From: Pseudomonas simiae | GTDB taxonomy: Bacteria > Pseudomonadota > Gammaproteobacteria > Pseudomonadales > Pseudomonadaceae | Length of the DNA: 64,000 nt | Reading direction: 5' to 3' | NCBI RefSeq assembly: GCF_900111895.1 | Contig: NZ_FOKB01000012.1 | Location: forward strand, 1 to 64,000 | Part shown: positions 58,340-64,000 of the stretch, one piece after another | How the letters are laid out: each line of letters starts with the position of its first letter | Numbering within the stretch: the stretch's first letter is position 1 | Program-made: the position numbers and the translations under genes | The notes under the pieces: generated by a model | What the model was told of the DNA's origin: nothing | Database searches by the model: none | What the model saw: only the letters and a program-made list of their open reading frames with translations

Positions 58340-60062
58340 TCGGCGCCTCGTCAGCGGCGTCCGGGTGTGAGTAAAAGCCGTGCAGCAGGCGATAGCGGTT
58401 CTGCCGCACCTCATCGACTCGCGCCTGGACCTGTTGGTCCGGCAGGCCCAGCAGGATCAGGGCGTGGGAGGCGAGCATCAGGCTCGACTCCAACAGCTCG
58501 GGCACCACTTCGCTGGCGCCCGCGGCTTTCAGTTCCGCGAGCTGGCTGTCATCGCGAGTGCGCACCAGGATCGGCACTTCGGCGTTGATCCGGCGCGCCT
58601 CTTTCAACACCGCCAGGGCGACATCGCTGTTGTCCACGGCAATCACCACCAGCCGCGCACGTTCCACGCCGACCGCGCTGAGCAGGGCGCCGCGCCGACA
58701 GTCGCCGTAATGCACGCTGCTGTCTTCGGTGGCTGCTTCCTGTACGCGCTCCGGGTCGTCATCCAGGGCGATATATGCCTGTTGTTCCTTGCGCAGAAAA
58801 CGCCCGATCGATTGGCCGACGCGGCCATAGCCGCAGATCACTGCGTGCCCGCGCAGCTCGGCGTTCAGCGCAGTGATTTCTTCCAGTTGCACTTGTTGGT
58901 TGGGTTTGCGGTGCAGGCGCAGGGCGATGCCGGGTGCGGCGCGCAACAGCAGCGGCGTGAGCAACATCGAGCAGAAGGTCGCCGCGAGCAACAAGCCGTT
59001 GAACTCGTCAGGGATCAACCGGCTCTGCTGCATTTGTGCCATCAATGCAAAGCAGAACTCGCCACCCTGGGCCAGGGCCAGGCCGCTGCGCCAGGCGGTT
59101 TCACTGTCGCTGCCGCGCAGCTTGACCAGCACGGCGACCACGCAGCCTTTGACCAGCATCAAGGTAAGGGTCAGGCCGAGGATGAGCAGGCTGTGGCTGA
59201 CAAACAATTGCAAGTCGATGAGCATGCCGATGCTGACGAAAAACAACCCCAGCAGGATGTCGCGAAAGGGCCGGATATCCGCCTCGATCTGGTGACGGTA
59301 GTGGCTTTCGCCCAACAACATGCCGGCCAGAAACGCCCCAAGAGCCGGGGAGAGCCCCAAGAGGTGGGTGAGCCAAGCGGTCAGCAACACGATCACCAGC
59401 GCCAGCAGCACAAACAACTCCGCTGAATGGGAGGCCGCCACTTCATGAAACAGCCGTGGCAATAACCAGCGACTGGCGAGCAGCAGGCCGACAAACAACA
59501 CCACGGTCTTGCCCAGGGTCAGTGGCAGCGCCCAATACCAGGCTTGCTCGCCAGTGCCGGCGAACACCGGCACCAAGGTCAGCAGTAACACCGCTACCAC
59601 ATCCTGGAACAGCAACACGCCAATGGCGTTCTGGCCATGACTGCTGAAGATTTCCCCGAGGCTGGTCAGCTCCTTGCTGACGATGGCCGTGGATGACAGC
59701 GCCAGCCCAGCCCCCAGCAACAGGGCGATACCCGGCGCCACGCCCAGGATCATCAGCAACAGCCCCAGTAGCACCCCGCACCCCAACACCTGCAGGCTGC
59801 CCAGGCCAAACACCACACGGCGCAGGGCCAGCATCTTGGTCAAGGAAAACTCCAGGCCCAGGGAGAACAGCAGGAACACCACGCCCAGCTCGGCAAGGTC
59901 GGGCAACTCTTCGCTGTCATTCACCCAGTCCAGCGCGGTGGGCCCCACGGCCAGGCCGACGCAGAGGTAGCCCAGCACGGGCGGCAACTGCAGCCGGCGA
60001 AACAGCGCAATCACCACCAGGGATGAGGCCAGAATGATCAGCAGGTTGGCAAACACACGCAT
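58326..60062 (-). CDS. Kef-type monovalent cation:proton antiporter (CPA2) with RCK domain
   Basis: A 578-residue CPA2 transporter with an N-terminal membrane domain of about twelve helices (residues 1-380; GYLCVGLAVGPTALDWV, LSSTAIVSKELTSLGEIFSS, QDVVAVLLLTLVPVF, GLALAQGGEFCFALMAQM) and a C-terminal TrkA-N/RCK domain with the NAD-binding motif HAVICGYGRVGQSIGRFL. It is shorter than KefB/KefC (about 600-620) and has no KefF/KefG gene nearby, so glutathione gating is uncertain. ATG 60062 is chosen. Confidence 0.92.
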   Translation of the reverse strand: MRVFANLLIILASSLVVIALFRRLQLPPVLGYLCVGLAVGPTALDWVNDSEELPDLAELGVVFLLFSLGLEFSLTKMLALRRVVFGLGSLQVLGCGVLLGLLLMILGVAPGIALLLGAGLALSSTAIVSKELTSLGEIFSSHGQNAIGVLLFQDVVAVLLLTLVPVFAGTGEQAWYWALPLTLGKTVVLFVGLLLASRWLLPRLFHEVAASHSAELFVLLALVIVLLTAWLTHLLGLSPALGAFLAGMLLGESHYRHQIEADIRPFRDILLGLFFVSIGMLIDLQLFVSHSLLILGLTLTLMLVKGCVVAVLVKLRGSDSETAWRSGLALAQGGEFCFALMAQMQQSRLIPDEFNGLLLAATFCSMLLTPLLLRAAPGIALRLHRKPNQQVQLEEITALNAELRGHAVICGYGRVGQSIGRFLRKEQQAYIALDDDPERVQEAATEDSSVHYGDCRRGALLSAVGVERARLVVIAVDNSDVALAVLKEARRINAEVPILVRTRDDSQLAELKAAGASEVVPELLESSLMLASHALILLGLPDQQVQARVDEVRQNRYRLLHGFYSHPDAADEAPINPD

Positions 60063-60212
60063 CTCCGTTGTAAGGGGGCTGGCAAAAAGCCGCAAGAGTC
60101 GGTGAATCAGTTATAGGCCATGGTGACCTGGGTCAGGGTTTTTGTGGTGGTGGGCTTCATGCCGCCACCGGGCATAGAATGTTGACCTACTTTCTGATCA
60201 GGTCCATTCGTC

Positions 60213-60449
60213 ATGCTTCCTGAATGCCAGCTATTAGGCACCGTGGGTTGCCATCTTTGTGAGATTGCCGAAGCCGAAATCATGCCGCTCGTCGATAACG
60301 GGTTGCTGGTCGAACTGGTGGATATCACCGACCCCGAGGACCTGACCGACGTCTATGGCCTGCGGATTCCGGTGCTGCGTCGGGTGGACAGCGGTGCGGA
60401 ACTGGATTGGCCATTCGACACACAACAGGTTGTTGCCTTCCTTCGTTAG
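60213..60449 (+). CDS. Glutaredoxin-family protein
   Basis: A 78-residue thioredoxin-fold protein with active site GTVGCHLCEIAEAEI (CxxC) and the cis-Pro segment YGLRIPVLRRVDSG, as in the DUF836/YbbN-like glutaredoxins. It could reduce disulfides or bind a metal; partners are not evident. It precedes the LexA-box gene by about 35 bp but is probably a separate transcript. Confidence 0.88.
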   Translation: MLPECQLLGTVGCHLCEIAEAEIMPLVDNGLLVELVDITDPEDLTDVYGLRIPVLRRVDSGAELDWPFDTQQVVAFLR

Positions 60450-60484
60450 GTTTATGCGATGGCAGGTTTCCAAATATTAAGTTA

Positions 60485-60500
60485 CTGTATGTTTGTACAG
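60485..60500 (+). promoter_or_regulatory. LexA (SOS) box
   Basis: CTGTATGTTTGTACAG matches the CTGT-N8-ACAG LexA operator exactly at both half-sites, with CTGTAT at one end and TACAG at the other as in Pseudomonas sites. It lies 24 bp before the next start codon, within the expected promoter. Confidence 0.8.
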
Positions 60501-60523
60501 CGATTGAAATAGAGGGAACGCCC

Positions 60524-60859
60524 GTGGTGAATGTCGAACAACTGAAAAGCAGCGTCAATCGCATGTCCGCCGACGTGGTGCGCGATGCGGTGAAGGAGCT
60601 GTGCCTCGATGGTCTGGTCACGGAAGGCAAGACGCCGTTCAACAAAGTGCACTTCAATACCTGCTTTGCCGAGATCGAGGCGCTGTTCCAGCGCGCCGGC
60701 TACCACAAGCAGCTGGATGTGGTGGGGTACCAGGGGTTGTTGTACGCGTTGTACGATCCGGGCCGTTGGGAAGCGGTGGATGTGCTGCGCTGGCTCAAGG
60801 AATTCACCGAGGCCGCCAGTGCCTCGCCGATCCTGCGGGCGGAGTTGGCCAAGGCCTGA
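60524..60859 (+). CDS. Unknown small protein, probable LexA-regulated gene
   Basis: A 111-residue protein of unknown function: VNVEQLKSSVNRMSADVVRD at the N-terminus, HFNTCFAEIEALFQRAGYHK in the middle and LYDPGRWEAVDVLRWLKEFT near the end; it looks like a helical, acidic soluble protein. GTG 60524 follows AGAGGG by 7 bases; GTG 60527 is equivalent. The longer frame from 60407 would run through the LexA box and is rejected. The box predicts induction by DNA damage; no SOS protein family was recognised. Confidence 0.8.
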   Translation: MVNVEQLKSSVNRMSADVVRDAVKELCLDGLVTEGKTPFNKVHFNTCFAEIEALFQRAGYHKQLDVVGYQGLLYALYDPGRWEAVDVLRWLKEFTEAASASPILRAELAKA

Positions 60860-60932
60860 GATCGGCCCTAGGCTCAATCCCGCTGCATGCGGGATAATGC
60901 CCGTCTGTTTGGTCAAAGGCGTCGAGCATTTC

Positions 60933-61823
60933 ATGTCCACCTCCGGTTTTTCCGCGTCCCAACACCAAGCCAGCACGTTGTATCTGCCCCCCGGCCCTTG
61001 GATGACGGTGCTGGATTGCCTGTGCGAGCACTTTCCGGCCATCGGCCGCGAACACTGGCTGGATCGCATCGCGCGAGGCCGAGTGCTGGATATCAACGGC
61101 AGCCCGATCGCCCTGGACCTGGCCTACAAGGAAGGCTTGTGCATCTACTATTTCCGCGAAGTGCCAAACGAGAAAGTCATCCCGGTGCAGGAAACCATCC
61201 TGTATGCCGACGAGCATCTGGTGGTCGCCGACAAACCGCACTTCCTGCCCGTGACCCCGGCCGGTGAATACGTCGAGCAAACCCTGCTGCGCCGTTTGAT
61301 TCGCCGCCTGGATAATCCATCGCTGGTGCCGTTACACCGTATCGATCGGCACACCGCGGGGCTGGTCCTGTTCTCGGCCAACCCGGCCAGTCGCTCGGCT
61401 TACCAGCAACTGTTTCCCACGCGCCAGATCGATAAATTCTACGAAGCCATTGCGCCAGCACTGCCGGACCTGACGTTCCCCAGGGTGCATAAAAGCCGGC
61501 TGGTCGATGGCGAGCCGTTCTTTCGCATGCAGGAAGGTCAGGGTGTCGCCAACACCGAAACGGCCGTGGAGGTGCGCGAGAAAAAGGGCGATTTGTGGCG
61601 TTATGGCCTGTTCCCGGTGACGGGCAAGAAACACCAGTTGCGCGTGCACATGACCGCCCTCGGCGCGAGTATCTGTAACGACCCGTTCTACCCGGAGGTG
61701 ATCAAGGACGCGGTAGACGACTACGCCAACCCCCTCAAACTGCTCGCCCAGGGTGTGCGGTTCATTGACCCGGTCACGGGTGAAGAGCGCAGTTTCCGCA
61801 GTCGGATCACCCTCGACTGGTAA
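60933..61823 (+). CDS. RluA-family pseudouridine synthase
   Basis: A 296-residue pseudouridine synthase. The catalytic segment is PLHRIDRHTAGLVLFSANPA (HRID, with the catalytic Asp), followed by FYEAIAPALPDL, the GVANTETAVEV block and the C-terminal KKHQLRVHMTALGASICNDP. An S4-like N-terminal part (LDRIARGRVLDINGSPIALD) precedes. HRID instead of HRLD and the length suggest a divergent RluA/RluC-type paralogue; the RNA target is unknown. ATG 60933 gives MSTSGFSASQH. Confidence 0.9.
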   Translation: MSTSGFSASQHQASTLYLPPGPWMTVLDCLCEHFPAIGREHWLDRIARGRVLDINGSPIALDLAYKEGLCIYYFREVPNEKVIPVQETILYADEHLVVADKPHFLPVTPAGEYVEQTLLRRLIRRLDNPSLVPLHRIDRHTAGLVLFSANPASRSAYQQLFPTRQIDKFYEAIAPALPDLTFPRVHKSRLVDGEPFFRMQEGQGVANTETAVEVREKKGDLWRYGLFPVTGKKHQLRVHMTALGASICNDPFYPEVIKDAVDDYANPLKLLAQGVRFIDPVTGEERSFRSRITLDW

Positions 61824-61837
61824 CCCCCGGAAACGAC

Positions 61838-61860
61838 AAGGCCCGCGCGAGGCGGGCCTT
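61838..61860. terminator. Hairpin between pseudouridine synthase and lipoprotein genes
   Basis: AAGGCCCGC (61838-61846) pairs with GCGGGCCTT (61852-61860), loop GCGAG. The T-run is short on both strands. Confidence 0.65.
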
Positions 61861-61878
61861 GATGGCAAACGTTAAGAC

Positions 61879-62100
61879 TTACAAGTCTTTGACGGTGCGA
61901 ACCTGGTCTTTGTTGATGCGGGTGCGCTTGCCGTCAAGTTGTTCGAATTCGTAGAAACCCGAATCTTCATTGTATTTCGGGGTGTCGACGGCCTGGATTT
62001 CGCGACCGTCATTCAAGGTGATCACTGTTGGCGAGGCGCAACCGGCGAGGGTGGCGAGGCCCAGTGCAAGCATGAGAGCGGCGATGGTCCGTTGAGTCAT
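61879..62100 (-). CDS. YgdI/YgdR-type small lipoprotein (DUF903)
   Basis: A 73-residue lipoprotein with signal LMLALGLATLAGC (lipobox LAGC) and a short mature domain, TVITLNDGREIQAVDTPKYN and GFYEFEQLDGKRTRINKDQV, the DUF903 fold. Function unknown; YgdI homologues are envelope stress or attachment-related in some bacteria. ATG 62100 gives MTQRTIAAL. Confidence 0.92.
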   Translation of the reverse strand: MTQRTIAALMLALGLATLAGCASPTVITLNDGREIQAVDTPKYNEDSGFYEFEQLDGKRTRINKDQVRTVKDL

Positions 62101-62179
62101 GAGTCTGTCTCCGAGAGAATACTTTTTAATAGCTGACCTTGTGACGCGTGCAGCGCCGACAAAGTTCCTTGTGCGAGGT

Positions 62180-62782
62180 TCATTCTGACACGCCCGATGG
62201 CGTCTGTAACAGCTCCGGCGTATTAAGGTTGGCCAGGCGAGGGTCATCCGCCGGGCATTGCAGACCCACGCCGCCCAGTTGTAGAAACAGCTTGCGCGGG
62301 CTGCGCTCACCGGCGTGCCACGCGCTGTCTACCGTGTCGCGCAGGCCGGTGGGGACGATGCAGATCAACGGTTCCCAGAACGCACCATGGCGCACCATCA
62401 CCGGCAGCCGCGGGTTGCGTTGCGCGGTTTCACGCAGCGCCTGGATCAGCCCTGCGTCGATATGCGGCACATCGCACGGCAATATCAGCAGGTGCGCATG
62501 ACGTGCGGCGGCGAGCCCCGCCCGGATACCGGCGAGCGGGCCGGGGAAGTCCGGGCTGTCGTCATTCACCAACTGGTCGGCGTAGGCGGCATAGTGTTGC
62601 GGGTTGCGGTTGCACGAGATGATCAGGTCATCCGTGAGCGGTCGCACCAAACGTTGCACGTGCGCGATCAAGGGCTGGCCGCGCCATTCCAGCAAGCCTT
62701 TGTCCTGGCCGCCCATACGTTGGCCGCGCCCGCCGGACAGCAGCAGCACCGAGCAGGGCAGGAGGGATGAATCGATAGGCAT
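62180..62782 (-). CDS. mobA: Molybdenum cofactor guanylyltransferase MobA
   Basis: A 200-residue nucleotidyltransferase that adds GMP to molybdopterin to form Mo-MGD. The GTP-binding signature is LLLSGGRGQRMGGQDKGLLE, and NDDSPDFPGPLAGIRAGLAA, LILPCDVPHIDAGL and MVRHGAFWEPLICI follow. ATG 62782 gives MPIDSSLLP. Divergent from moaB (76-bp gap). Confidence 0.94.
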   Translation of the reverse strand: MPIDSSLLPCSVLLLSGGRGQRMGGQDKGLLEWRGQPLIAHVQRLVRPLTDDLIISCNRNPQHYAAYADQLVNDDSPDFPGPLAGIRAGLAAARHAHLLILPCDVPHIDAGLIQALRETAQRNPRLPVMVRHGAFWEPLICIVPTGLRDTVDSAWHAGERSPRKLFLQLGGVGLQCPADDPRLANLNTPELLQTPSGVSE

Positions 62783-62858
62783 AACGGTTCCGCAGCGGCA
62801 GCAAAAGGGGGGCCTGTGATATAACATCGGGCTGTTCCTTCGACAACCGGACCGTGCC

Positions 62859-63398
62859 ATGAAAGCCAAGGCAGATGCGCCCTTCGTACCCCTGAATATC
62901 GCTGTATTGACCGTCAGCGACACCCGTACCCTCGACACCGATACCTCCGGCCAGGTCTTCGTCGACCGCCTGACTGCCGCCGGCCACCACCTGGCCGAGC
63001 GCGTGCTGCTCAAGGACGACCTCTACAAGATCCGCGCCCAGGTCGCTCACTGGATCGCCGAAGACGTGGTGCAAGTCGTGCTGATCACCGGCGGCACCGG
63101 CTTCACCGGCCGCGACAGCACCCCCGAAGCGGTGAGCTGCCTGCTGGACAAACAGGTCGATGGTTTTGGTGAACTGTTCCGTCAGATTTCCGTGGCCGAC
63201 ATTGGCACGTCCACCGTGCAATCCCGTGCCCTGGCCGGCCTGGCCAATGGCACCCTGGTGTGCTGCCTGCCGGGTTCCACCAATGCGGTGCGCACCGGTT
63301 GGGATGGCATCCTCGCCGAGCAACTGGACAACCGTCACCGCCCGTGCAATTTCGTACCACACCTGAAACAGGCTGAGCCTTGTGAGTCCCGTGGGTAA
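62859..63398 (+). CDS. moaB: Molybdenum cofactor biosynthesis protein MoaB
   Basis: A 179-residue MogA/MoaB-family protein of molybdopterin adenylylation: IAVLTVSDTRTLDTDTSGQV, VLITGGTGFTGRDSTPEAVS, GFGELFRQISVADIGTSTVQ and VCCLPGSTNAVRTGWDGILA. It is the first gene of an operon with moeA, which starts 17 bp before its stop. Confidence 0.94.
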   Translation: MKAKADAPFVPLNIAVLTVSDTRTLDTDTSGQVFVDRLTAAGHHLAERVLLKDDLYKIRAQVAHWIAEDVVQVVLITGGTGFTGRDSTPEAVSCLLDKQVDGFGELFRQISVADIGTSTVQSRALAGLANGTLVCCLPGSTNAVRTGWDGILAEQLDNRHRPCNFVPHLKQAEPCESRG

Positions 63399-64000
63399 GC
63401 CCGGCAAGACCGGCGCTCTGCTGCCGGTGGAAGACGCGTTGGCACAGCTGCTGGCCATGGCCGAAGCCGCGCCGATCCGCGAGCAGGAAACCCTGCTGCT
63501 GGCGGACTGCGACGGCCGTGTACTGGCGCAAGACCTGATCTCCACCCTCGACCTGCCGCCGTGGCCAAACAGCGCCATGGACGGTTACGCCGTGCGCCTG
63601 GCGGACTGGACGGGGGAGCCGTTGGTGGTCAGCCAGCGGATTTTCGCAGGCCAGGCGCCACAGCCTCTGGCGGCGGGCACCTGCGCCCGCATCTTCACCG
63701 GCGCCCCGGTGCCGGAAGGGGCCGACTGCGTGGAAATGCAGGAAAACGCCGTGGTTCACGCCGATGAGCGCGTGAGCTTCACCGAACCTCTGCACGCCGG
63801 CCAGAACATCCGCCCCCAGGGCCAGGAAACCACGGTTGGCGAGTTAGTGTTGTCGGCCGGCACGCGCCTGGGCCCGATTGAACTGGGGCTGGCGGCGTCC
63901 CTCGGTCGTGATCGCCTGGCGGTGGTACGCCGCCCGCGCGTGGCGGTTTTGTCCACCGGTGATGAACTGATCGAGCCGGGCTTGCCGCTGGGGCCGGGGC
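63382..64000 (+). CDS. moeA: Molybdopterin molybdenumtransferase MoeA (3' end outside window)
   Basis: The frame is open from GTG 63382 to the window edge (206 codons). The N-terminal half of MoeA is seen: LLADCDGRVLAQDLIS, PPWPNSAMDGYAVRLADW (the conserved NSAMDGYA), ARIFTGAPVPEGADCVEMQE and RVAVLSTGDELIEPG at the start of domain III. It inserts molybdate into adenylylated molybdopterin. It overlaps moaB by 17 bp. GTG 63391 is an alternative start. Confidence 0.93.
   Translation, partial: MSPVGKPGKTGALLPVEDALAQLLAMAEAAPIREQETLLLADCDGRVLAQDLISTLDLPPWPNSAMDGYAVRLADWTGEPLVVSQRIFAGQAPQPLAAGTCARIFTGAPVPEGADCVEMQENAVVHADERVSFTEPLHAGQNIRPQGQETTVGELVLSAGTRLGPIELGLAASLGRDRLAVVRRPRVAVLSTGDELIEPGLPLGPG

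Noticed and set aside
57062..58414. 450-codon minus-strand ORF
   Set aside because: Antisense to the ammonium transporter, whose pore motifs are intact.
60407..60523. N-terminal extension of the LexA-box gene
   Set aside because: It would place the LexA box and promoter inside the coding region; GTG 60524 has a proper ribosome-binding site.
1..64000. tRNA, rRNA, CRISPR array, insertion sequence or prophage
   Set aside because: No cloverleaf, repeat-spacer array, transposase or phage structural gene was seen; the holin-family protein at 56088 belongs to a YqjD/YqjE-type operon.

Overview
This 64 kb window is chromosomal DNA from a Pseudomonas, most likely the P. fluorescens group. Evidence for this is the roughly 60% G+C content with GC-rich antisense reading frames, the typical proteins (OprI, EarP with an arginine-type EF-P, class II DAHP synthase, SagS/OspR-type regulators), and Pseudomonas-style REP palindromes between genes. 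From memory, the order of many genes follows the P. aeruginosa PA2816-PA2858 region. No rRNA, tRNA, CRISPR array, insertion sequence or prophage was seen. The window is mostly core genome with a few accessory patches.

Layout, left to right. 1-11 kb: a truncated large protein that may be a secreted toxin-like effector, a chemoreceptor, TatD, an MltF-like lytic transglycosylase and a DoxX protein. A SAM-II-like riboswitch candidate follows, in front of a degenerate MetW-like gene. Then comes a three-gene Gld-like ABC cluster, divergent from a coiled-coil protein of unknown function. 11-18 kb: GreB, a YbbA/YbbP-type ABC exporter, TesA, a small CxxC protein, an L,D-transpeptidase and OprI. 18-24 kb: a GNAT protein, type I DAHP synthase, a PilZ protein, a thioredoxin-like protein, a ketopantoate reductase-like protein, a 5'-nucleotidase, a universal stress protein and CysB. 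24-32 kb: a Gre-family factor, EarP and its target EF-P, an esterase, the Ohr/OhrR peroxide pair with two operator copies, two LysR regulators, a TauE/SafE transporter and a DUF1127 protein. 32-44 kb: a YcaQ-type glycosylase, type II DAHP synthase, a spermidine synthase-like protein, a crotonase, a DeaD-type helicase with a long leader, a DODA dioxygenase, Tpm, HtpX, AlaA, MsrB, glutathione peroxidase and the OspR-type regulator. 44-53 kb: signalling genes, including a SagS-type hybrid kinase, a DUF815 ATPase, a free-methionine sulfoxide reductase and a BvgS/RocS-type system (1,211-residue kinase, NarL-type regulator, receiver-only protein). 53-64 kb: a dGTPase, an EAL protein, a YqjD/YqjE/YqjK-like operon, an ammonium transporter, a Kef-type antiporter, a glutaredoxin, a LexA-box gene, a pseudouridine synthase, and molybdenum cofactor genes mobA, moaB and moeA (cut by the right edge).

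Common themes are oxidative and thiol stress (Ohr/OhrR, Gpx/OspR, MsrB, free-Met-SO reductase, thioredoxin and glutaredoxin-like proteins), c-di-GMP and two-component signalling, aromatic amino-acid entry (both DAHP synthase types 14 kb apart), and translation quality (EarP/EF-P, DeaD). The most unusual items are the SAM-II-like leader on a MetW relative that has lost its SAM-binding motif, the Gld-like ABC ATPase with a non-canonical Walker A, the receiver-only protein in the RocS-like locus, and a small unknown gene behind a perfect LexA box.
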